Part shown: piece by piece, positions 23,676 to 34,775 of the stretch
Numbering within the stretch: the first letter of the stretch is position 1
Layout: every line of letters starts with the position of its first letter
Translations under genes and position numbers: made by a program
Assembly: GCA_019454045.1 (NCBI GenBank)
Contig: SKCR01051206.1
Span: forward strand, 124,001-188,000
DNA from: Zanthoxylum bungeanum
Lineage: Eukaryota; Streptophyta; Magnoliopsida; Sapindales; Rutaceae
Reading direction: 5' to 3'
DNA: 64,000 nucleotides
The notes under the pieces: model-generated
What the model was told of the DNA's origin: nothing
Database searches by the model: none
What the model saw: the letters and a program-made list of their open reading frames with translations, nothing else

Positions 23676-24329
23676 TTAAAGGTTAAGATCCAGATTAATC
23701 CTACGTCTCTTACCACGATCGTCCTCAGACCAATTTATCTTTGAAACGATAGGGTCAACTCGTGGTTCATAGGCTATGAGTTGGTCTATTAGATCCGGAG
23801 CAGTTCTGGCAGTAAATAGGAGTTCTTTCAAAGGTTTTGACATGAACCCATTTCTCCGGGCATCATCAAGAAACACACAAAGAAAATCATAAAATCCATC
23901 AACGTTGTACAGCCCAATTGGTTTCTGGTGTATGTTCAGGTTCACCCAAAATAACACAATAAAAATTTCCTCCAATGTACCCAAGCCACTTGGCAAAGCA
24001 ATAAAAGCATCAGCACGGTTAATCATTTTTACCAAACGTTCAGACATACCTGGAACGATCAGTTCCTCTCCGTTTGATGGTTCAATAAAATTTGCTTCTA
24101 CCAAGTGTTTTGGGATGATTCCCAAAACGTGACTGCCTCCTTCCTGTACAGCTTTTGAAACGATCCCCATAAGTCCAAGATTTCCTCCGCCATATATTAA
24201 GTGCATATTTCTTGCAGCTAAGACTCGACCCAATTCTTGTGCTGCTTCTACGTATTGTGGCTTAACACCAACACTACTACCGCAAAACACACAGATATTT
24301 TCAACTCGTCTTCTTAAAGTGGCTTCCAT
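23676..24329 (-). CDS. LOG-like cytokinin phosphoribohydrolase carried by Athila-2
   Basis: This is an open, intronless frame of 217 codons, the normal length of plant LONELY GUY proteins, which release active cytokinin bases from nucleotide precursors in cytosol and nucleus. Family marks are NICVFCGSSVG (11-21), IYGGGNLGLMG (45-55), an Arg in GMSER (98), ADAFIALP (106-113) and GLGTLEE (115-121). The usual PGGxGTxxE loop reads PSGLGTLEE, so its second Gly is Ser at 114, while the catalytic Arg and Glu are kept. The C-terminus is unusual: GKRRR (206-210), then LDLNL (213-217), an EAR-like repressor motif. Host LOG genes have several introns, so capture of a spliced transcript is likely. It lies after pol, where env-like genes sit in Athila. 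Enzyme activity is untested; whether the host expresses it is unknown. Confidence 0.88.
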   Translation of the reverse strand: MEATLRRRVENICVFCGSSVGVKPQYVEAAQELGRVLAARNMHLIYGGGNLGLMGIVSKAVQEGGSHVLGIIPKHLVEANFIEPSNGEELIVPGMSERLVKMINRADAFIALPSGLGTLEEIFIVLFWVNLNIHQKPIGLYNVDGFYDFLCVFLDDARRNGFMSKPLKELLFTARTAPDLIDQLIAYEPRVDPIVSKINWSEDDRGKRRRINLDLNL

Positions 24330-24596
24330 TTTTTATATGTATTTCTTTCTCAACTATGGATGCCTTCAAAAGTGCAATGACGGGCTGAATTTATAGTACC
24401 TGAAAAGGGTGAGTAATAATAGCACTAGTATCTTCCAGAGGACGTTTGTTAGCTAAACAACAAAAGAAATCGTGAAAGGTCAAAAAGTCTGGATCTGTCT
24501 ACGAAAACAAAATAAAAACAACATAACAAATTATAATTATTAAGAAAAGACAAAAAGATATAATATTTACAAGAAAAGTAACGGCTTGATTGATGT
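24330..24596 (-). promoter_or_regulatory. Leader upstream of the LOG-like gene with acceptor-like site
   Basis: On the minus strand 'cacccttttcag' followed by gtactataaattc lies about 65-80 bp before the ATG and resembles a 3' splice site. The same block (acccttttcaggttttataa) precedes the pseudogene in Athila-1 at about 56792. Splicing from the element's leader is one way the downstream gene could be expressed; this is inference. Confidence 0.35.
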
Positions 24597-25145
24597 CTAT
24601 GCGTCAGAGACAAGCTTCCCATCCAATTTTCTTATAAATTGGCAAACACGGTATTTTTGAGTCAGATTCCCGAGACTTAACAGTTGTCTTTCCTTTTGGA
24701 ATTGTGCATATAACATGCGAATTTCATGATACACACATCCACTGGGATGCGTCTCAAGAGTTTTCGATATGTCATCCAAAGACTCCTTACTCAAGCCATC
24801 CCTAATGAAATTAATTTTATCTTAGCGGTTATCATACACCATTCCTAAAGAACGACAACGAGTATTACAAAACATACGAGCATATTTATAACAAACACAC
24901 ATTCTTTTGGCTCTTCTCTTTTTAGCATATGTGCTCTTTCCTAAACCAGGCAGATGTGAAATAAAAGAGTCAGAAGAATCACCTGCCAATCGGACCCGTG
25001 CTTCAATAATCCAACGAATGTCAGTAGGAATACCTTTGATCATCAGTAGTCTCATCCGTTCCAAGCGAGCTTTGTAGACTTTCATCAGAGATTTTTGAGG
25101 GAGAGAAGGAAATTGCTTGTGAAGATTTGCGAGAGCTTCTTCCAT
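24597..25145 (-). pseudogene. Unrecognised 182-codon frame with one internal stop
   Basis: It starts MEEALANLHKQFPSLPQ and ends RKLDGKLVSDA, with a single in-frame TAA at 24822-24824 (codon 108). The Athila-1 copy has GAA at that codon, so the stop is a private mutation and the ancestral protein was continuous. It is basic in the middle (AKKRRAKR, then CVCYKYARMFC with three spaced Cys). No signal peptide, membrane segment or known domain is evident. It lies between the integrase tail and the LOG gene. A splice-acceptor-like 'aatttttgcag' sits just upstream (minus strand, about 25158-25168) and is shared with Athila-1. It could be an env-like remnant or a second captured gene; I do not recognise it. 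Confidence 0.6.
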
Positions 25146-25284
25146 CGTGAAATGAGTTAACCTGCAAAAATTAAACACACAAAAAATAAAACACACCAGA
25201 TCACAATATATACACAAATTGCATGGGCTGCCTCCCTGCGAGTGCTAAGTTTAAAGTCGTCAGCCAGACTTGACTTCTCGAACG

Positions 25285-25716
25285 TTAAACTGGATCTGAA
25301 AGTGTAACACTTTCTTTTTGTCTCTCAAATGATTCTCCCCAGTAGTGCTTGACACTCTTGTTTTTAACCTTGAAAGTTTTGTTGGAGTCAGGATCATGTA
25401 TCTCAACGGTTCTATCTGGTAAAACTTTGGTGATCACAAATGGACCTGACCACCGTGATTTTGGCTTCCATGGGAAGAATTTCACCCTTGATTTGTTTAA
25501 CAGTACCTTCTGCCCTGGTTCCAGTTGTATGCGCACTAACTTCTCATCATGTCTTTTCTTGCCCTTTTCTTTGTACAATTTGGCATCCTCAAAATGATGA
25601 TTGTGAAATTCCTCCAATTCGTTGAGCTGGTTGAACTTTTTCTCTATTGTTGCTTGTAGTGCAAGAATTGGATTCTTTAGTACAAAAGACGCTTTATCTT
25701 TAGGGTCCACAGACAA
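25285..25716 (-). pseudogene. Athila-2 integrase C-terminal tail fused to protease
   Basis: The segment EEFHNHHFEDAKLYKEKGKK, KWSGP-like SRWSGPFVITKVLPD and VKHYWGESFERQKE is the chromatin- and DNA-binding tail that closes gypsy integrases (GPF/Y-type). Here it follows the protease frame in the same phase across a single TAA at 25747-25749, with no RT, RNase H or integrase core between. Athila-1 shows the same fusion with CAA-type sense codons at that place, so the junction is inherited. Confidence 0.85.
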
Positions 25717-25746
25717 TTGACATGTTTTAAGTTTGTTAGTAGAACT

Positions 25747-26668
25747 TTACATTGCATTGGAGTTTTGAATGGTACTATGTATCACATCGAGTTTGAAACA
25801 TTCCTCATTCTTTTCATCATCTGGGAAATTCATGGCCTTGAAAACATTGAATGTTACTTCTTGGTCATGTACCCTCATGGTTAGTTCTCCTTTTTGTACA
25901 TCAATAATGGTTCGACCAGTAGCCAAGAATGGTCTCCCGAGGATGATTAGCACGTCTGCGTCTTCCTCCATAACAAGGATAATAAAATCTGCTGGGAAAA
26001 TGAATTTGTCAACCTTGACCAGCACATCCTCAACTACGCCTCTTGGAAATACGAGCGTTCTATCAGCAAGTTGTAGTGAGACTGAAGTGGGCATTGTTTC
26101 TCCAATCTGTAGTTTCCTGAAAATAGAAAAAGGCAACAAGTTAACACTAGCACCTAAATCACACAGAGCCTTACCGAAGTCATGTTCTCCTATGGTGTAA
26201 GGAACATTGAAACTGCCAGGATCTTTCAACTTTGGAGGAAGTTTTCTCTGAATGATGGCGCTGCATTCTTCTGATAATGCTACTGTCTCATAATCTCCCA
26301 ATCTCCATTTTCGTGAAAGAATGTCTTTCATGAATTGGCATAGCTGGGCATTATTCCAATGCTTCTGCAAATGGAATGTTGATATGCGCTTTTTGAACAC
26401 CTCCAATAATCGAGCAAACTGCTTGTCCAGTTTATTCTTCTGAAGACGCTGAGGAAAATGTGGAGGTGGAGTGAGTATATGTTCTTTTTTCCTTTGTTTT
26501 TTTTCTTTTCTCCATCTATTGCTTTGTTTCTTTTGGAAAATCTTCAATGGTTGTTGCCTTGATTCCAACATCTTTGTTATTTCAGTAGTATGCTTTTTAA
26601 CATGATGGCATGACATTACTCCTTCCCCATGTTCCTTGGATTGGCTCTGTATTGCTAGGAAGGGTACT
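25747..26668 (-). pseudogene. Athila-2 gag C-terminus and aspartic protease
   Basis: The open stretch 26616-25747 includes KFMKDILSRKW-like sequence, then GEHDFGKALCDLGASVNLLP, whose D-L-G-A is the aspartic protease active site of Athila elements, then PADFIILVMEEDADVLIILG and GRPFLATGRTIIDVQKGELT. It continues the gag gene split by the copia-type insertion (other half at 36913-38267). One frameshift lies between the insertion point and 26616. Confidence 0.88.
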
Positions 26669-26673
26669 TGGCG
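26669..26673. repeat. Target-site duplication tggcg (left) of the copia-type element
   Basis: tggcg precedes the LTR start at 26674 and is repeated at 36908-36912. Confidence 0.95.
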
Positions 26674-28797
26674 TGTTGGATAATATGACCCATAGCGTCA
26701 CTATTTGTACAGATCACGGTGTTGTTGTATAAATTAACTATGTGACAAGGAAATTGCACTCTCATCATTGTGATTAGATCACCATAGATATATAAATGAA
26801 GAGAGGTCCATATGATTAGTTCCTGGATTGAGAATGATATGAGACAGTATCAGTCAAAAGGTAATCATTAAATATCCCTAGCCGGAGTATATTATCAAGA
26901 CAGGACATCGATAATGCGGAATAGGCTAGTATTGCACTTGTGCGCGTTGTGAGGGCACAACGGCATAGTTCTCATATATATAAGTATTGGATACTTATGC
27001 AAGTGCGATAGGAGGTCGTGTTTCACCGATGGTACGGGAAACAGCTTCTCTTGGATAGACCCCTCGGAATCCCATTGGTATTATGACTATGTGTCTATGG
27101 GAGGCCGAAATCAGGGTAGTTGTGTATAGTCTTAACCTGAGACTTACATCGCTAATACTTGCGATAATCGGTAGACTTTGGTCTTGGTGGTACAGGGCTT
27201 TAACCGGTTCTGCGTACACCACTTCTGGGTTTATCAGAGAGTCGTAGTGTATTGGGTGTGATGTCAAGACGGAAGTATCACTTCAGTCATATTGGAGATG
27301 ATGTCACGCAGGATACGGTATTAGTGCTCTTAAGTGCTGCGCGGCCATCGGGATATTATGACAAGGTCATGTATATCCGATTATAGAGACTAGTTACCAG
27401 ACATCCGACATGTGCTTCGGACGGGGCAGACACTTATCCAGCCCTAGCACGTGACTATCCGATACTGGGCCGATATACAATACTACGATATACTACGCTG
27501 GATACAGATCTATATATTTGTAAGAATATTTCTGGAGAATTGGGTAGGCATGGCGCTTTGCTAGAAGCCAACCTTGTCTTGTAAATCGGTATAAACGTAG
27601 TAGTAAGGGTACTTACGTGTTCGGATAGTCCGACGACCGTATTTACTGCCAACATATCGGGAGATCTCATGGGTCGCTTCCTGAAGATTCACCGATGATG
27701 TATGACTCGCACTATAATTAATCTGGATTAATTAGTAGAGAGAGAAGATAATTTCAGAAAGAGAAAATTATCTGGGATTAATTACGGAGATATTTTATCT
27801 CGGATAAAATATTAATTACAGAGAGAGAACGATTAATTTGGAATTAATCGATAAAATAATATATTCGATATATTATAAGAAATTGGATTTCGACGCGGAA
27901 TTAAAATTAGATTTTAATTCGGGCGAACAAATTAATTTAGAATTAATTCGTTAGCGACGTGAATAGTGATTTCGCTAGGCGTAATCATTTAATTACGACG
28001 CGACAGAAAATTCGTTAATTTGGAATTAGCGAACCCGAGCCCGAGAGTGATTGCGAGCGCATTCGCATTTCGAATTTGAGTGCGGTACGCAAGTCGCATC
28101 AAGCGTCAAATCGTTAGTCGCGTCAATTGTCAAATCACTGTCACTTTGAGTGATGTGATATGATATGTTGTCACTTTATTAAAGTGAAGTGACTTGATGT
28201 AAAAAGTAGAAGTGATAGGTGAAAAGTTGAAAGCTTTTTACTTTTGCTTTTGACTTTTTAATTAATAGTTTTGTTATATATTTTATTTATATTACTTGGT
28301 AAAAAAAAGATAAATAGAATGAATACAAAAGAATAACTCTCTCTCTCTCTTCACATGTGATTCACGGTTTTAGGCTTTTGGAGCCAAAACCCTTCATCTT
28401 TCTCTCTTCTCCCTCTCACGGTTTCAAGCCGATTTCTTCACAAAATTTTCTGGTTTGACCGAAATTTTGAGAAGCAAAGAAGAAGAGTAGTGCTAGCACA
28501 CATGGGTTATATTATGGTGATAGGGAAACGAATTTGTGAGCTTGGATTATTTTGGAGCTTGAAGCTTGAGCTTCCATGGAGTCTCCATGGCCGAATCTTG
28601 GAGGAATTTCACAGCCAAAACCGAGCAGTCCAGCAGTTCACAGGAGCCAAACCGAGCACCAACAAGGAGGAAAACGCATCTGTTCTTCCTAGCATCAAAC
28701 CCATCAATGTGAGTATGTATTCCGCCTTACTCCTTGGTTGTATTCAACTCGTTTTTATGCATGATTTATGATCTTGGGACTTGATTGAAACTCAACA
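26674..28797 (+). repeat. 5' LTR of the copia-type element
   Basis: 2124 bp long, tgttggataa...gaaactcaaca. Related LTRs are at 2606-3998 (partial) and 62046-64000 (inverted), so the family has at least three insertions in the window. ORFs 26995-27267, 27455-27670 and 28490-28771 recur in all LTR copies in broken form and are not genes. Confidence 0.93.
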
Positions 28798-28798
28798 A

Positions 28799-28811
28799 TG
28801 GTATCTTGAGC
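28799..28811 (+). other. Primer-binding site (iMet-like)
   Basis: tggtatcttgagc starts 1 bp after the LTR; compare tggtatcagagc. Confidence 0.75.
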
Positions 28812-31800
28812 TATTGGTTGCATAAAACGAATTGAGCTAAATTTTGGGCTTTTTGATTTAAGCATGATTTTGACAAATTGTTGTTTAAGAATGCTTGTAT
28901 ATGAATAAATTAGAGTTATATGTAATCAATTTGATGAAAAATTAATGGATTGATTTTCCCCAATTTGCTTAATGTTGGCCAAAACTTTAATTTGGGTAAA
29001 CTCAATTTGAGCATCAAATGATTAAATTGTTTAGTATAGTATGCTTGAATGAGGTTGAATTGATGTTGTGCATAATCAATTTCATGAAATTTTGTTTGGA
29101 TCCATTTTTCCCAAATTTTGGGCATGACAAATTTGGGTAAACTTGATTTTGAGCATGTTTAATGAAATTGGATGATTTAGAATGCTTTAATGTTGTTTAA
29201 TTGATGATTGATTAGATCAATTTGATGAAAAAGTGTTTGGAACAATTTTCCCCAATTTGCTTGTGATGGCCGAAATATGATCCCTAAAATTGTCTTGTTT
29301 TTTTGATTTTTTGTTCATTGGATGACTTACAAATCATTTGGGGATGTTGAATTTATTTAATTGGGTTCAATTGGATTGAATTTGATTTGGGCATAATTTC
29401 CCTCTTTGGCCGAGACACTTGAAGCATGAAATTGGGTTTGATTTTGATTTAATTATGTTGGACATGATTAATTGATGTTAAGCATGATTAATTGGACAAA
29501 TTGATGTTTTGGAAACTTTGATTTGGGCAATTAATAATGCTATACACTTTAGGTAATTTAATTGGAAAATTTGGAATTTTTGGAATTAAATTATTGGGCT
29601 TAAAATTGGATTTGGGCTTTCAAAGTTGTTATTGGGTTTATTGGACTTTGTTGTACAAAGTTGGTTTAGGCCAAATTGGTTGGATCCAATTAGGCCCAAA
29701 ACCGCTTCCAAAAGGCCCAAATGCGACTAATGAACCTTTAACGTTTAATTGGGCCTAATGGGCCTAAATTAATTTATGGGCTTATGGGGTAACTCCCGGA
29801 TTGGACTTTGGTTGCGGGTTTGACCCGAGTTGACCAAAAGTCCACGCCTCAAGAAATTAATTAAAAGCCCATTGGACTTTAATTAAATTAATATTGGATA
29901 TTAATCGGGCTTTGAGACCCGTAACGATTAAATTTGGAATTTAAGTCGTAAAGGTTTATTTTATAAAGTGTAATATTTAATTGGAATTAAATAATGAATT
30001 AGAATTAAATACGTATTAAATTGGATTTAATCATGTAATTTAATTTAATTAGTAGAAATCGTACTTTGAGTACGTGTTCGCAATACGAGTTTGACTCGAA
30101 CAAAATCAAATCTTTGTTTGAACATTGGATGATCACTAATTATCAAGATTAATTAATTGATTAGATTGATTGATAACATGCTTGTATGAATACATGGTTG
30201 TGATGTTTGAATAATGTATATCGGATGGATATTAGCGGGTGGGGCGATTTTAGAAATTGTTGTAATAAATTTGATTTATTAATTGGACCTGCGTGTCCAG
30301 CCTTATCTCCTATTTCTTGTATTCTCTTCTCACCTATTCCCCTCCATGTAAATGAGGTTTCTTTAGAAGTGTAGTGTAACGGGTAGAAGTAATTACATGT
30401 GCTAGCTTGGAGAGAGAAAATGAGAGATTTGATCTAGGATCAATGTAAAGTATCCATCCGCATATCATTATTATTTTTTCATATGCGCTTTATTATGTGT
30501 TTAGAATGCATGTTTAAGGGTGTATGATGATGAGACCTTAACAAAGATAATTAAAATTGGTAGCCAATTTGCACGCGAAAAACCCTCGTTAAATATCAAG
30601 CGTTTATTTTCCTTCCATTGAGTGATTCTTACTCAAGATCCGAGATTGGCAGGGGTTGTTGGCCAAAGTCAAGCCCTTGTCCGTCGAAGATTTTTTAATC
30701 ACGAGGCTTTGTTCCATATCGGTGTCGTGTCCAAGTTGTGGTTTGTTGGCCAAAGTCAAGACCACTTCTTGTCCATTGACATTGATTACGAAGCTTCCAT
30801 GTCAATGGGTCCGCGCTTGACTGGGATCACTAGGTTTGTTGTGCCAAAGCCAAGGCCTAGTTGATTCAGAGGAAAAAGGTTAGGGTATACATTCGATGTA
30901 TAGGCATATATAAGATATATGTTTGGGACTTGGATGTCCACCTACTGGATCTAGGAGTTGGATGAGATCCAATTGATCTTCGAGATCTACCTAGTTAATT
31001 ATCATACAATTTGTTGGCCAAAGTCAAGATTGTGTGATATTTAACGGGATCCTAGCCCACTAGGAAACACGGTTTCCCGAGTACTCGACAGAGGGTTAGA
31101 GGCTCGACGAAAAATAGTGGGAGGCAAGAATTGAATTTGCAATACTCGTTCAATTACTCGCCATACGCGCTCATTTAAATTATTTCGTCATTAGATTAAA
31201 TGTTAGTTGGACTAATATTTAAATTGTTGTTTTAATAAACAGTTGGACTGTATTATACTTGATTATATATAATTGGATTATATTAATCAATATATTTGAA
31301 TTAATTAATTTCAGTTTACAGTTGATTTTATAATTGGATTATAGTAATCAATGTAATTGAGGTTAATTAATTTGGATTATATAGTTGGACTATTATAATC
31401 ATTATAATATATATAGTACCACTAATCGTTGATTAAATAGTTGGACTATTGTAATCAAGATAAAATTGAAAAGTTGGATATTTAAAATATAATCTGGGAT
31501 TGAAATATTTTAAATGATTTAATTTTCAAATTGGGAATAAATAATAGGTTACTTTATTTGATAAAATAACTTATTATACCTTAAGCCCAAAATTAAGCAA
31601 AATAAGTAGAGCATAAAATCTTTGGAAGATTTATGTGATGATGACTTTAATGCTTAATTTAATATACTTGTATAAATCTAATTTTAGATTTAAGAAGTAT
31701 TAAAATTGCAATTTATAATTCTTGGAGAATTAATTGACTATTCTAGAGGAGATAAAGTCAAAGTTTGCAATTGGGCATGTAGCACGAGGTGCACATCGTT

Positions 31801-32439
31801 TCGATATTCTAAAACCCAAGGCTTGGCCTAAGGTTTCTGAAATATTGAAAGGATAATTGACATATCCCAAAGTGACTACCATTTGGATATGGCAGACACG
31901 AAGGAATTAAAGAAAGGGCGAAGGCTCTAACTTTAAAAAATATTTGTCTTAGTTATGTTCACAGCTAGTATTGAAATTAGATTTTAAATACTTAGTGTGG
32001 TACATAAAATATATGTATTGATGTTCAGAATCTGCTTTGAGCAGGATACTGACTTCAAGCTGAGATTGCTCTGCGAATCGGAAACGGGACGAAAGTCGCT
32101 GTTTCGACCGTAGATACCTAAGTTTAGGAACTACCCTTGGGTATATACTTAAATTAGGAACTGTTATAATGTAACTAGTTTGACTAGAGACATTATCTCT
32201 ATATCAGTGTTTAATCCGTTGCGGATAAAACCTTTATATTATAGAACACTAAGTGTTTTATTATATAAGATGATACTGAGATAAATACATTAGATGTAAA
32301 TAACAGAATTTATATTTTGAATATAAATAAAATCTCAAACATATAAAATGACAAATAAATAGCTCAAATTGATTTGATCAATAGAGACTTATTTGTGGCA
32401 TTGTTGTCTAGGACACAATTTAACGAGACTCGTATATCC
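28812..32439 (+). other. Non-coding interior of the copia-type element
   Basis: About 3.6 kb without a recognisable frame. It contains a ~145-bp repeat in three diverged copies ('caattt-atgaaa...tttgg...ttttcccaa' at about 28927, 29077 and 29218) and a scattered 'ttgttggccaaagtcaag' motif (about 30657, 30744 and 31012, and a variant near 30838). Gag is not recognisable anywhere in it. Confidence 0.7.
28927..29290. repeat. ~145-bp diverged tandem repeat, three copies
   Basis: A 'atcaatttgatgaaa' start and a 'ttttccccaatttgct' core return at spacings of 150 and 141 bp. Confidence 0.7.
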
Positions 32440-34764
32440 ACACTTTTGAAGAGTGGGTACTAGGACTGATTTGACTATTCAAATAAGGTCTGCGAATCTA
32501 GTTTATTAGGTAAAGTACCTAAAATACTATTTACTTGGTAATAGTAAAAGGGCCACCGATCTGTTAGCCCTATTCATGGTGAAGTAAGTGGGCCCATATC
32601 TAGCTAGGCTAGATGTGAACATGAATATTTCGTGACCCTTAACGGATGTGGCATCACGTTATGGTTATGTGTTTCTTTTGAAGAACACAAATCGGAAACT
32701 TTTAGAGTTTCGACACGAAATAGACAAACAGATCGGCTATAGTATTATACCGTCACGGTAAGACCGTAATGGAAAATACTTAAGCAATAAGTTTCTTATA
32801 TACTTGAAAGAGTATAGTATTCTTTCAAATGAGGACTCCTCCGGAACACGTCAAAGTGACGGTGTGTCCGAACGGATTAACCGAATCATGTTAGACATGA
32901 TAAGGCTAATCATGAGTCGCTCTGAGCTACCATTTCCTTCAATGGATAAGTTTTAACAGTGCAATAACTTATTTAGAATAAGGTTCCATATAATCTGTTT
33001 GACAGATTCATATTAGGATATGAACGGGAAAGAAACGAGGGTTTCTCATTCCTGATAATTTGGGTATGCCAGGCATAACGTTTGGATGATACCAAACTAA
33101 GGACCCAATTGGATAAGTGCCAATATAGGTTATCCTAAGGGAAACCATAAGTATAGTACTTATAAATCTCACATGAGAACAATGTGATTGTTGCTCACCA
33201 TGCGGTTTTTCCTGAGAGGAATACCGATATGCAGTGGTCAGTGGGAGGATAGTGATACTCGATGAAAATCGAGTAGTAATACTGTTCAAGGCACGAAGTC
33301 CTTAATGGAACACAAATAGTTCATCAATGATGAATCTGTACCATTAATCTTCGAATACACAAGAACTGAGTAGATCGGATAGAGTCAGAAAACAACCTAG
33401 GGTATGGGTTTCTGATCTAACCTCATAAAGATGTCAATCTTATGAAGGTATACCACCGACTACGTTTTGAGGAAGTGATACGAGGTATCGACTCCCTATT
33501 ATGGCAAAGTGCCATGAGTCCGAAATGGATTCCATGTATAACAACTATTTGGATACTAGTTGTTGTACCACAAGGCATTGTGCCTATTGGTACATTAACG
33601 TCTTCAAGGAAGACATACATGGAAGGCAACATACCAACGTACAAAGCTGGGCTTTTGACGGAAAGGTATCGTTATCAACATTGTGTTAATAACGGATTCA
33701 ACCTTTTACCTGTTGCCATGGTAAATCCATTTTGAAGATGCTTGTTGATAACTGCATATTTCATTTATGAAATGTGTCAGTTGCAGATCAAAATCGCTTT
33801 CCTGAAAAGGAAACCTTTTGGAGGATGCTTACAACATCCTGACGATTTTGTAAACCGACAAACAAGGTTTGCAGGTTATTCGATCCATGTTTGGATTGAA
33901 GCAAGCATAAGGTTCTTGGAATTATCGTTTTGAAATAATCATAATGGTTTATGATTTAATTCAAAACGAAATAATTCTTGTGTATATAAGGAGGTTAGTG
34001 GGAGGGCACTGACACTGATAATGAAATTCCCATAAGCAATCGGTGAAAGCTTGGCTTTCATAAGAAATTCTCCGTATAAATTCTGGGGAGTAACAACCTT
34101 TATTCAAGGAATAAAGATCTACTGGGATAGATTTGGAGTTGTTAACACTCTCTGGAAATTGTACATTTAAAATGTACTTGATATGGTGTCTCATACGCTT
34201 TGAGCATATGGAGTCACAATCGGGTCAATCCAAGTGATAGTCACTGGATTGAAGATTAAGAACATCTGTTAGTATTAGAGAACTAAAGATGTTGTCTTAA
34301 ACTATGGAGTAGGAGAACTTGAAGTGACTAGGATCACTGCTGCAAGTTTCCAAACCGGTAAATACTGTGGTACTATAAAAGTTTGAACAAGGGACAGTGA
34401 GCTGGAAATATTCCGAGCAAGATAACTGTTGCCGAATAACAACAAATGCGGATTATTGCTGCAGCTGAGGCAGCAATAGAAGCCATTTGGATCGAAAATA
34501 AATCTAATTAGATTAGATATAGTTCTTTTAGCAGCTGAGCTAGGCGTCAGCACAGGCTAAGGAATTAAAGGTCTCATCGACGATCCAGATATATACTTCT
34601 ATATCATCTGATTCGTTCGGATCATACATCGTGGTGATGTGATGATCGTATAAATCGCGTCAGAAGATAATTAAGCAAATCCGCTGACGAAAATCGTTTC
34701 TCAGCAATTTGAGCGAACCGTACATAGTTCGGGTGTTAGACACTTGAGTGACTGGCTATGTGCC
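32440..34764 (+). pseudogene. Fossil copia pol (integrase, RT, RNase H)
   Basis: Homology survives as short blocks across many stops and frameshifts. GAG-pre-integrase CESSLLGKVPK is at about 32491. PIHGEVSGPIS and YGYVFLLKN mark the integrase (about 32567-32710). EMDSMYNNYLD and GIVPIG mark the RT start (about 33500-33590). RNase H-like AASFQTGKYCG is at about 34335, and the pol tail LTK...SSGVRHLSDWL is at about 34670-34755. Nothing here could be translated as an enzyme. The decay contrasts with the intact, near-identical LTRs, so the element must have been copied using enzymes from another element. Confidence 0.82.
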
Positions 34765-34775
34765 AAGTGGGAGAT
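34765..34775 (+). other. Polypurine tract of the copia-type element
   Basis: aagtgggagat directly precedes the 3' LTR; the copia element at 55819 has the same tract. Confidence 0.85.

Noticed and set aside
23676..24329. LOG-like frame as an ordinary host gene into which elements inserted
   Set aside because: It lies between Athila LTRs with matching flanks in a second independent copy and lacks introns.
33423..33933. Several 60-97-codon frames as separate small genes
   Set aside because: They are pieces of one decayed copia RT read in different phases.
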